From: Paenarthrobacter sp. Z7-10
Lineage (GTDB): Bacteria; Actinomycetota; Actinomycetes; Actinomycetales; Micrococcaceae
Assembly (NCBI RefSeq): GCF_026932795.1
Contig: NZ_JADPVH010000035.1
Location: forward strand, 1-44,021
Length of the DNA stretch: 44,021 nt
Reading direction: 5' to 3'
The notes below the pieces were generated by a model that ran no database searches, was not told the DNA's origin, and saw nothing but the letters and a program-made list of their open reading frames with translations. Positions 8,320 through 15,572 of this stretch are shown here, in pieces (within the stretch, counting starts at the first letter, position 1; the number at the start of each line of letters is the position of its first letter). Made by a program: the position numbers and the translations under genes.

Positions 8320-8414
8320 TTCACCGATATGAGGCATGTGTCAAGAGTCACTGGTTATTCATTGCCGGCGGCGGACGGCGGCTCCGCGTTCCGCCGGGGC
8401 GGCTCAGGCGATGG

Positions 8415-9104
8415 TTAGGCGTGCTCCACCACGTCGAGCAGTGCGCGCTTCTTGACCCCGGTCAGGTGTGCGACCATCGCTTCCTGGGCGAGGGCCGGGT
8501 TTCCCGCGGCGAAGGCCTGCAGGATCGCGGCGTGTTCCTCGATGGCGCATTCGGCATCTGTCACGCCCAGGCCGCTGAAAAATCTGAACCGCTGGATCTG
8601 CCCGCCCAGCGAGTTGAAGGCGGACAGGATGAACTGGTTGCCGGCGTTTTCCGCGATCAGCTGATGGAAGCGTTCATCGGCTTCCCAGTAGTCACGGAAC
8701 TCGGCGAAGGACGCCCCGCGGGGAGCATTCTTCAGGTCAGTGATGGACTGTTCCAATGCCTGGTTCAGTTCCGGTGTACGACGCTCGCAGGCACGCAGGG
8801 CGTTGACCGGCTCGATTACCAGACGCGCATCCATCAGCTCGGCGAGATCCTCGGAACTGAACAATGGCGCCACCCGGTAGCCCTTCAGAGCCACGCGGCG
8901 GACCATTCCGGTCGCCTCCAGCCGGGCCAGAGCCTCGCGGACCGGAGTCGGGGAGACATCGAGATCCCTTGCCAGACCGTCAATGCTGATGCCGCGGCCA
9001 GCCTCCAACCGCCCGTCCATCAGGGCAACAAGAACCTCTTGGTACACGTGGTCGGCCAGGACCTGGCGGCTGATGACTGGCGGCTTTCCGGTTTTTGCAG
9101 GCAT
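8415..9104 (-). CDS. GntR/FCD (FadR subfamily) transcriptional regulator
   Basis: A 229-residue regulator. The N-terminal winged helix shows ISIDGLARDLDVSPTPVREALARLEATGMV, the GntR signature. The all-helical FCD ligand domain follows, with candidate metal-binding residues in RDYWEADERFHQLI and the final helix EEHAAILQAF...AHL. The gene sits 132 bp upstream of the catabolic operon on the same strand, and both are preceded by a TCCTATAGG palindrome. Local autoregulation plus control of the operon is therefore likely. The effector is probably a C4 sugar acid or sugar phosphate, as FCD domains bind carboxylates, but it cannot be read from sequence. Confidence 0.9.
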   Translation of the reverse strand: MPAKTGKPPVISRQVLADHVYQEVLVALMDGRLEAGRGISIDGLARDLDVSPTPVREALARLEATGMVRRVALKGYRVAPLFSSEDLAELMDARLVIEPVNALRACERRTPELNQALEQSITDLKNAPRGASFAEFRDYWEADERFHQLIAENAGNQFILSAFNSLGGQIQRFRFFSGLGVTDAECAIEEHAAILQAFAAGNPALAQEAMVAHLTGVKKRALLDVVEHA

Positions 9105-9109
9105 GAGTA

Positions 9110-9123
9110 AATCCTATAGGGTT
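9110..9123. promoter_or_regulatory. Operator copy before the GntR/FCD gene
   Basis: The sequence AATCCTATAGGGTT is a palindrome with one mismatch and carries the same TCCTATAGG core as 8310-8319. It lies 6-19 bp upstream of the regulator ATG, a position suited to autorepression. Confidence 0.62.
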
Positions 9124-9137
9124 CCGATCCGCCCGCT

Positions 9138-9312
9138 CCGGTTTCAGCCACCCGAACCATTGGCGCCGGTTTCAGCCACCCGAACCATTGGCGCCGGTTT
9201 CAGCCACCCGAACCAGTGGCGCCGGTTTCAGCCACCCGAACCAGTGGCGCCGGTTTCAGCCACCCGAACCAGTGGCGCCGGTTTCAGCCACCCGAACCAG
9301 TGGCGCCGGTTT
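9138..9312. repeat. Six 28-bp direct repeats upstream of the GntR gene
   Basis: Six head-to-tail 28-bp units start at 9138, 9166, 9194, 9222, 9250 and 9278, and a seventh breaks off after seven bases. Each begins CCGGTTTCAGCCACCCGAAC. The first two end ATTGGCG and the other four AGTGGCG. There are no spacers, so it is not a CRISPR. Each unit contains a GGTT...AACC inverted pair and a GGCGCC at the junction. The stop codon of the LtnD-like gene (9284-9286) lies within the last full unit. The array separates the two catabolic modules. Confidence 0.93.
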
Positions 9313-10249
9313 GGGGTGTCCGTGCTGTGGGGGCCAGCACCCGGATCACCGCCGAGTCGTCGGCCGCAGCTAATCCCTGGCTCTGGCCCAGCAGATACAG
9401 CTGTTCGGCGGCTGCCGCCACCGGAGACGGAAGCCCGGCCGCGCGGGTCGCCCGGCCCACGATGCCCATGTCCTTGACGAAGATGTCCAGCCGGCTCAGC
9501 ACCTCGGCTCCGTCCTCGCTGTACGCTTGCAGCATTCGTGGACCGCGGTTGGAGAGCATGAAGGACCCGGCGGCCCCGGCTTCAAGGGCTTCCAGCGTGC
9601 GGGCAGCATCCAACCCCAGTGCATCCGCCAGCGCCAGAGCCTCGGCGCCGGCGGCGATGTGGATGCCGCACAGCAGCTGATTGACCGTCTTGAGCGCCTG
9701 GCCGTCCCCGGCGCGCTCTCCCACCACTGTCAGGGTGGACGCGAGCCGCTCCAGCACCGGCCGCGCGCGGGCCAGCGCCTGCGGTTCTGCACCCACCACT
9801 ATCAGCAGGTCACCGTTCCCGGCCCGGACTGGTCCGCCGGACAGCGGAGCGTCCACCAGATCCACGCCGAATTCAGCCAGGCGCTGCACCGTGGCTGGGA
9901 TAGCCTCGGTCCCGACGGTGCTGGTCAGCACCACGACGGCGCCCTGGGACAACACCGGGGCGACGCCGTCGGGTCCGAAGAGCACGTCCTGCAACTGCTC
10001 GCCGTTTCGCACCGCGAGCAGCACGGCGTCCGCTCCCTCCGCCGCGGCGCGGGAGGTATCGAAGCAGCGCACGCCGGCAGCAGCCGCCAGGTCCAGGCGA
10101 TTTTGGGCAATATCGAAGCCATGAACGGCGAGCGCGCCGGTCAGGCGGGTGGCCATTGGCAGACCCATGGCGCCCAGTCCCAGGACGGCTACGGTATAGC
10201 CCGCCTGGCGTCCGATGGCCCCGGCTGGTTGTTCTGAAATATCCGACAT
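9284..10249 (-). CDS. ltnD: LtnD-like tetronate (beta-hydroxyacid) dehydrogenase
   Basis: A 321-residue 6-phosphogluconate/3-hydroxyisobutyrate dehydrogenase-family protein. The NAD loop is LGLGAMGLPMA (24-29 core), the substrate loop DAPLSGGPVRAGNGDL (133-148), and the catalytic Lys187 lies in GQALKTVNQL. It follows a DUF1537 kinase by 25 bp, the partnership described for L-threonate 2-dehydrogenase and related tetronate pathways. That pairing, not a unique residue, supports the name. The start at 10249 has GGAGGAACC upstream; the longer open frame is antisense to the kinase. Its last codons (QTGATGSGG) are encoded by a 28-bp repeat, so the C-terminus was probably altered when the array grew. 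Confidence 0.82.
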   Translation of the reverse strand: MSDISEQPAGAIGRQAGYTVAVLGLGAMGLPMATRLTGALAVHGFDIAQNRLDLAAAAGVRCFDTSRAAAEGADAVLLAVRNGEQLQDVLFGPDGVAPVLSQGAVVVLTSTVGTEAIPATVQRLAEFGVDLVDAPLSGGPVRAGNGDLLIVVGAEPQALARARPVLERLASTLTVVGERAGDGQALKTVNQLLCGIHIAAGAEALALADALGLDAARTLEALEAGAAGSFMLSNRGPRMLQAYSEDGAEVLSRLDIFVKDMGIVGRATRAAGLPSPVAAAAEQLYLLGQSQGLAAADDSAVIRVLAPTARTPQTGATGSGG

Positions 10250-10274
10250 GTCGGTTCCTCCGCTGTTTGCAGGG

Positions 10275-11714
10275 TTAAAAGTTGCTGAGTTTGCTGAATA
10301 CCTCGGCGAGGGATCCGTCGTCGCCCACGTTGCCGGCGAAAACCACATAAGGAATTCCCTTCGCCGGCCCGTCCACGGGTTCCCACAGCGAGACAATTCC
10401 GGGCAGCATGGGGCCGCGGACCATGCCATGCCGTATCTCCAGCCCGGAAGCTGCGACGTCGGAGGAGGTAATGCCTCCCTTGGCGATGACAAAGCGCGGC
10501 GGCCGTTGCGCCAGCGTCCGGCGGACCACATCGACGACGGCGGCTGAGACGGTGCGGGCGATCCGCAGGCTTTCGGCGGCGTCCCCGGCGCTGATCAGCA
10601 GCCGACTGGTGTGCAGGATGACGTCCCGGTCCGCGAGCGCCTCCACCACCCTGGCCACGATGGCGGCGACGTGCGCGGCCGAGCGGATGGGATCCAGCAG
10701 CGCCTCAACCTGGATCTCGACGGTTTGCGCCCGCGCCTGCTGGTCCGTCAGCACCTTCAGCTGGCGGCTGGTCAGGCCAACGTGAGAGCCGACGACGACG
10801 AGGCCACCACCGGGAGCGGGCGTAATTTCGGCAAATGCCTCCGTCCCGGTCAGGGGTGCACGCTCCTGTTGACCTATGCGGGCACGTACGAACGGTGGGC
10901 CCACCCGATACAGCAGCTTCTTGCCCCGGCGTTCGGCTTCGGCCAAGCCCAGCGCGAGTGCCCGCAGGTCGTTTTCGGTGACAATGTCGACCACGATCGG
11001 CCCGCTGTCCGACACCTCATCCAGCGCATCCGCGATGCCGGCGGCTCTCCCGCGCACGATGGACAGATCGAGAACTGTCACATCGGCGGCTTTAAACCGG
11101 CCGGCCGATTTTTCTTCGACGTACCGGGCCAGCTCTGAGTTCACAAAGCCGAAGCTGGCGTCCTTGGCGAACTCCGTCTCCGCCACCGGCATCAGTCCGG
11201 TTGGGGTGCGCATGTAATGCACGCCGCCGATGGTGATCCGTCCGGCGTCCGGAAAGGCGGGGACAATCACCACCCCATCCGTGTCCTGGCCGGCCACCTC
11301 GCGTAGGGTTGCTGCGATCACGTCCGGCTCAAGCGGGTAGTGTCCGCGCAGCGTGGAATCACTGCGGCTGACGAACGCGAGCACCGTTCCGGTCTCGTCG
11401 GCGGCGGCGAGCGCGCTGCTGACCACCTCCCGGTTCCGGGTCGCGGCCTCCGCAGGGTCGAGGCTGCGGCTGTTGGTCAGCACCTAGACCGCCGGGGCGG
11501 TTCGGCCGTCAACCTCATGGGTGAAGGCCCACCGGAAGTCCTCGGCCTCCCAGCGGGTGAGCACCGGAAGGTCCGCGACGGACTGCGTGCCGGTGGGGTC
11601 GTCGTCGAGCACCACCAACACCCGTTCAGCCGCGGCCACGGAGGCGGCGACGGCCGCCGGATCTACGGCGGTTTCGGCTGGAAAACGCGCCAGCAGGTCT
11701 GTTTCAACTTCCAC
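10275..11714 (-). pseudogene. otnK: DUF1537 four-carbon acid-sugar kinase with in-frame TAG
   Basis: Two consecutive minus-strand frames encode one kinase. The first contains VLDDDPTGTQSVADLPVLTRW; the second starts after the stop with LTNSRSL and continues through FVSRSDSTLRGHYPLE, VIVPAFPDAGR and the ATP-site region FVIAKGGITSSDVAA...GIPYVVFAGNVGD. They are separated by a single TAG at 11486-11484 with no frameshift. DUF1537 kinases phosphorylate 3-oxo-tetronates. The position of the TAG usually carries an aromatic residue before VLTNSRSL. A GTG follows directly, so reinitiation is conceivable but no RBS is seen. Start is uncertain: GTG at 11714 with GGAAG upstream, or TTG at 11756. The enzyme is probably inactive unless the TAG is suppressed or a sequence error. 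Confidence 0.8.
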
Positions 11715-11801
11715 GGGAACTTCCGATCTCAGAGCGGCGTCGAAATGATGCGTCAAGGGCGATGTCGGGATGAGCTGGACATCGCGTCGAGGGGCGAAAA
11801 G

Positions 11802-11822
11802 GTCAGACGTCTTATGTCTGAC
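11802..11822. promoter_or_regulatory. Operator in the kinase/GntR divergent region
   Basis: A 21-bp inverted repeat has 7-bp arms GTCAGAC and GTCTGAC separated by 7 bp, with an overlapping perfect AGACGTCT at 11805-11812. It lies between the divergent kinase and GntR genes, a standard place for an FCD-GntR operator controlling both. No other feature is evident in 11757-11879. Confidence 0.55.
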
Positions 11823-11879
11823 TGCTAGTGTTGCAGTTCAGTGCAGGAAGCGTCAACGCAAGCCAGGAGGAGAGAGCCG

Positions 11880-12581
11880 GTGGTCCGTCAATCGCTGGCC
11901 AGCAGAGTGGCCGAGGACCTGCTGGCAAGCATCATCGGCGGCGAGTTTCCGCCCGGGGCGCTGCTGCCAGGGGAAGCAGAACTGACCGCCCGGCACCAGG
12001 TCAGCCGGATGACCCTCCGCGAGGCGATCAAGACCTTGGAAGCCCAGCAGGTGCTCAGCGTCGAGCAGGGCCGGGGTACCTTCGTGAACCCGGTTGCGCG
12101 CTGGACTTCCCTGGAGGCTGTGCTGCGCGCATCGTCGGCGCGCGGGAATGATGCGAGCGCTGCCATCCAACTCATCGAACTTCGCCGGATGCTCGAAACC
12201 GGTGCGGCGGAACTGGCAGGCGAGCGCATCTCCAAGGCCGAACTGGACGATCTGCGCGAACAGCTGACGGCAATGACCGACGCGCACCGAAACAACGACG
12301 TCGACAGCTTCGTACGGGCGGATCTGGCCTTCCACGACATCATCCTGCATGCCTCCGGCAATGTGTTTGTGGCAGTCCTGTTCGAACCGCTGTCGCGCGT
12401 TCTTGCCGCACGACGGGCCCAGACCTCCGCCGTCGTGCAGATCCAAAGTCACGCCATCGCCGCGCACGCAGACATTGTCCGGGCCTTAGCCGAGGCCAAT
12501 GCGGAAAGCGCCCGCCGAGCCATGGACGACCATATGACCGAGACGTTAAACGACCTACGGAGCTACCTGCTGCACCCCTAG
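11880..12581 (+). CDS. GntR/FCD regulator, divergent from the tetronate module
   Basis: A 233-residue regulator. The winged helix shows FPPGALLPGEAELTARHQVSRMTLREAIKTLEAQQV and GRGTFVNP, and the FCD domain shows ELRRMLETGAAELA, DLAFHDIILHASGN and IVRALAEANAESARRAMDDHM. It is transcribed away from the DUF1537 kinase/LtnD-like pair, with a GTCAGAC inverted repeat between them, so it most likely controls that pair. The GTG at 11880 is chosen because AGGAGGAGAG lies about 8 nt upstream; an upstream in-frame GTG at 11841 lacks this. It is a different subgroup from the regulator at 8415-9104. It ends with TAG. Confidence 0.9.
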   Translation: MVRQSLASRVAEDLLASIIGGEFPPGALLPGEAELTARHQVSRMTLREAIKTLEAQQVLSVEQGRGTFVNPVARWTSLEAVLRASSARGNDASAAIQLIELRRMLETGAAELAGERISKAELDDLREQLTAMTDAHRNNDVDSFVRADLAFHDIILHASGNVFVAVLFEPLSRVLAARRAQTSAVVQIQSHAIAAHADIVRALAEANAESARRAMDDHMTETLNDLRSYLLHP

Positions 12582-12640
12582 TTTCCGGCAAACCGCTTTA
12601 GGCAACTTGATTCTGGAGCACAGCACTTTAAGACGGGATC

Positions 12641-12835
12641 TTAACTGCCTCCGGAAGGCTCCGGGCCGGACACCGACGGACCCTCGTCCGCTGTCTCGGT
12701 GCCGTCGTCGTCCTCACCCTCGGCCGGCGACTGGGGATGGGAGCGGCTGTTGCCCGGCTCCTGATCGCCATTGCCCTCTGCCGGCGCCTCGCTGTGCCGC
12801 CGTTCCTGCTCGCCGGACTCGTTCTCCGTTTCCAT
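12641..12835 (-). CDS. Small acidic disordered protein downstream of ligD
   Basis: A 64-residue protein beginning METENESGEQERRHSEAPAE, rich in Glu, Asp, Gly, Ser and Pro, with no hydrophobic core, so predicted disordered. The start at 12835 is preceded by GAGGAAGGG. It lies in the same orientation as ligD, 118 bp downstream across an array of four 16-bp repeats. Family not recognised. Two more small hydrophilic proteins occur on the other side of the NHEJ genes, which suggests but does not prove a common theme. A stretch of 12582-12640 contains nothing evident. Confidence 0.55.
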   Translation of the reverse strand: METENESGEQERRHSEAPAEGNGDQEPGNSRSHPQSPAEGEDDDGTETADEGPSVSGPEPSGGS

Positions 12836-12872
12836 CAATTCACCCTTCCTCAAGCTGTTCCAGTGCTGACTT

Positions 12873-12936
12873 TACTGATCGTGCGCTGTACTGATCGTGC
12901 GCCGTACTGATCGTGCACCGAACTGATCGTGCGCTG
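12873..12936. repeat. Four 16-bp tandem repeats between ligD and the small acidic gene
   Basis: Units start at 12873, 12889, 12905 and 12921 and share ACTGATCGTGC, with two variable positions in the following GCGCTG. They sit in the presumed leader or promoter of the small acidic gene and contain one GATC each. Confidence 0.9.
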
Positions 12937-12952
12937 TCCCTTTCCTGGGCCG

Positions 12953-15502
12953 CTATTCGGGAACCACGTCGGCCGGTTTCTTGTCCGGCCGCCAGCCCCG
13001 CCACACCGGGTGCCGCAGCCGTCCGCTGCCCGTTCGCTCCGCGTAGCTGACCTCACCCACGAGGTTGGGGGTGATCCAGTGGACCCCGCGGGCATCCGCA
13101 GCCGAGATATCGGCCAGCGGACTCGTCTGCCGCTGCAGCCGCTGGAACTGCCCAGTCATCTGCTCCAGGTCGCGGTCTGTGAAGCCCGACCCCACATTGC
13201 CCAGATACTGCAGTTTGCCGTCCACGGGGACGCCAAGCAGCAGCGATCCCACCGACCCGGAGCGGCGTCCCTGACCGTCCTTCCAACCCGCAACCACGAC
13301 CTCCTGGGTCTGCTGGTTCTTGATCTTGATCCACGCCGCCGAACGCCGGCCCGGTGTGTAGGTGCTGCCGCGCTTCTTGGCCATTACCCCTTCCAGTTCC
13401 AGCTCCACACTGGTGGCCACTGCCTCGTCCACATTGCCCTCGAACAGGGGAGAGAGCTGGATCCGGGCGTTCGTGTGCGCCGTCAGGACCTCTTCAAGGG
13501 TGGATCTGCGGTCCTGGAAACTCCGTCGAAGCAGTGAATGTCCGTTGTGTTCCAACAGGTCGAAGACCATAAGCGCCACCGGTGCGGATTTCTGCGCTGC
13601 CTCGACTTCGGCGGGTTTGGTCAGTTTCATCCGGGACTGCAGCAGCCGAAAATCCGGCCGGCCGGACTTATTCAGAGCGACAATCTCGCCATCGAAGACG
13701 GCGCGAGTAGTTCCGCCGGCCGCAGCGGCTTCCGCCAGCACCGCCAATTCCGGATATGCCGCCGTCACATCGTTGCCGTTGCGGCTGACCAGCCGGAGCG
13801 AACCGTCGGCCACCATGGCGATGGCCCGCATGCCGTCCCACTTCATTTCGAAGTCCCAGTCCTGCTCCTGATCAATGTCCCGTTCGCTCCCCAGCGTCGC
13901 CAGCATGGGAGTCGGGGCAGCCGGGCTGCGACCGGCGGAGGATTCCGCCGGTACCTGGTCCGTCGGCAACCTGTCCTTCGCCGCCTTTGCCGCCGGGGCA
14001 GCCTTTGCTGGGTCCGGCGTTCCGTCCCGGCCGGCGTCCGCCTTGGCATCGAACTGAGGCTGGTCCTTCATCAGATGCATCAGCCAGTTTTTCTCTGACT
14101 TTGGATCGTCCCCTCCGGTATGGATTAGGGCGACCTTGCGGACTGCACCCAAGCCGCCGTCGTCCCTGCCGTGCAGCGTGACGATTACTTCGTTGCCGTC
14201 GCGCCATTTTTCGAGTTCATAGCTGCCGGCATCCCAGATCAGCACGTCGCCGGCACCGTATTCGCCCTTGGGTATGGTGCCCGCGAAGCTGCCGTACTCC
14301 AGTGGATGGTCCTCGGTCTGGACGGCCAGATGGTTCTTTTTTGGCTCGGTCGGCACGCCTTTGGGAACGGCCCAGGAGACCAGGACACCGCCGCGTTCAA
14401 GCCGGAAGTCGTAGTGCAGCCGCCGGGCGTGGTGTTCCTGGATGACGAAGCTGCGGCCTTCGCTCCGGGCGGGCCGCGCGGCTGGAACCGGCTCGGGAGT
14501 TTTTCCCGCATCACGCATGCTGCGGTATTTGTGCAGCCGATCCGTTCCGTCGCCGCCGTCGTCGTCGCCGTCTTCCTTGTTCGTCCCGGCATCGGCTGCG
14601 GGCCGCGCCACCTCCTCCCCCGGCGTAATCCCCGCCTGCACCCGCGCGGTCACGGCTTCGAAGTCAAGGTGCGTAAGGTCCGGATCGTCCAGTTCTTCCC
14701 AGCTCCTCGGTGCCGCCACCATGGGACGGAACCTGCCGCGCAGTGAGTAAGGGCAGATGGTGGTTTTGGCCCAGTTGTTCTGACTCCAGTCCACCAGCAC
14801 CTTGTCCTGCCGCAGGACCTTCTTCATGTCGCTGACCACCAGGTCTGGATGGTCCGCCTCCAGCGCCCGGGCCAACTCGTGTGCGAACGCGTTCACGTCC
14901 TCCGAGCTTTGGGACCCGTCCAACGCTGCGTATAGGTGGATTCCCTTGCTCCCGCTGGTGACAGGCACCGCCGTCAGGCCCATGTCCGCCAAAATCGCCT
15001 TCGCGAGGCGTGCCACTTCCGCGCACTCCGCCAGCCCGGCTCCCTCGCCGGGGTCCAGGTCCAGCACCAGCCGGTCCGGATTGCGAACCGTTCCGGCCCG
15101 GCCGAAGCGCCATTGCGGAACATGGATCTCCAGCGAGGCGATCTGGCCCAGCCAGGTCAGGGTGGCAATGTCGTCCACCAGCGGATAGACGTTGGTGCGC
15201 TCCTTGTGCACAATCTCCGCCCGCTTCACCCACGAGGGTGCCGACTTGTCCAGGTTCTTCTGGAAGAACACCTGACCCGGGTTCTCGGGAGTCCCCACGC
15301 CGTGAACCCAGCGTTTGCGGGTGGCAGGACGGCCCTGCGCAAACGGGATCATCATCGGTGCCACGACGGCCAGATATGCCAGCACGTCCCCCTTGGTGGT
15401 GCCGGTCTGCGGGTACAGAATCTTGTCCAGATTGGTGAGCGTCAGGCGGTGGCCACCGACGCTGACCAGCTGTTTGCTGTCGTTGCTGTTCCGGCCCGCC
15501 AT
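12953..15502 (-). CDS. ligD: ATP-dependent DNA ligase D, POL-PE-LIG type
   Basis: An 849-residue NHEJ polymerase-ligase. The order is primase-polymerase domain (about 10-295; DLDP at 148-151 with the two metal Asp, TSGSKGIHLY at 182-191), phosphoesterase domain (about 350-480; HHARRLHYDFRLE from 357, GEYGAGDV), then ligase (about 545-849; active Lys554 in EMKWDGMRA, DGEIVAL, EGVMAKKRGSTYTPGRRSAAWIKIK). This order matches mycobacterial LigD and differs from the LIG-PE-POL order of Pseudomonas. It ligates and fills broken DNA ends brought together by Ku, encoded divergently 70 bp away. A linker of about 60 residues rich in Ala/Lys joins PE and LIG. It stops with TAG. Confidence 0.96.
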   Translation of the reverse strand: MAGRNSNDSKQLVSVGGHRLTLTNLDKILYPQTGTTKGDVLAYLAVVAPMMIPFAQGRPATRKRWVHGVGTPENPGQVFFQKNLDKSAPSWVKRAEIVHKERTNVYPLVDDIATLTWLGQIASLEIHVPQWRFGRAGTVRNPDRLVLDLDPGEGAGLAECAEVARLAKAILADMGLTAVPVTSGSKGIHLYAALDGSQSSEDVNAFAHELARALEADHPDLVVSDMKKVLRQDKVLVDWSQNNWAKTTICPYSLRGRFRPMVAAPRSWEELDDPDLTHLDFEAVTARVQAGITPGEEVARPAADAGTNKEDGDDDGGDGTDRLHKYRSMRDAGKTPEPVPAARPARSEGRSFVIQEHHARRLHYDFRLERGGVLVSWAVPKGVPTEPKKNHLAVQTEDHPLEYGSFAGTIPKGEYGAGDVLIWDAGSYELEKWRDGNEVIVTLHGRDDGGLGAVRKVALIHTGGDDPKSEKNWLMHLMKDQPQFDAKADAGRDGTPDPAKAAPAAKAAKDRLPTDQVPAESSAGRSPAAPTPMLATLGSERDIDQEQDWDFEMKWDGMRAIAMVADGSLRLVSRNGNDVTAAYPELAVLAEAAAAGGTTRAVFDGEIVALNKSGRPDFRLLQSRMKLTKPAEVEAAQKSAPVALMVFDLLEHNGHSLLRRSFQDRRSTLEEVLTAHTNARIQLSPLFEGNVDEAVATSVELELEGVMAKKRGSTYTPGRRSAAWIKIKNQQTQEVVVAGWKDGQGRRSGSVGSLLLGVPVDGKLQYLGNVGSGFTDRDLEQMTGQFQRLQRQTSPLADISAADARGVHWITPNLVGEVSYAERTGSGRLRHPVWRGWRPDKKPADVVPE

Positions 15503-15543
15503 GAGCCCAGTCTGATTGAAATTTCCCGTATTTACCAGAGCGG

Positions 15544-15557
15544 CTAAGCATGCTTAG
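15544..15557. promoter_or_regulatory. Perfect 14-bp palindrome in the ku-ligD divergent promoter
   Basis: CTAAGCATGCTTAG is fully self-complementary and is placed just upstream of the presumed -10 of ku (TAGCGT, 15561-15566). It lies between the divergent genes, so a bound protein could control both. No known regulator is assigned. Confidence 0.6.
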
Positions 15558-15560
15558 TGT

Positions 15561-15566
15561 TAGCGT
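15561..15566 (+). promoter_or_regulatory. Presumed -10 box of a leaderless ku mRNA
   Basis: TAGCGT fits the actinobacterial TANNNT -10 and ends exactly 6 nt before the ku ATG, with no Shine-Dalgarno visible. This predicts transcription starting at or next to the start codon. Confidence 0.5.
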
Positions 15567-15572
15567 TTAGCC

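Noticed and set aside
7275-9110. 611-residue plus-strand frame
   Set aside because: Antisense to the TIM-barrel and GntR genes, both of which have clear motifs.
9138-9312. 28-bp repeat array considered as a CRISPR
   Set aside because: Units are directly adjacent with no spacers, and no cas genes are near.
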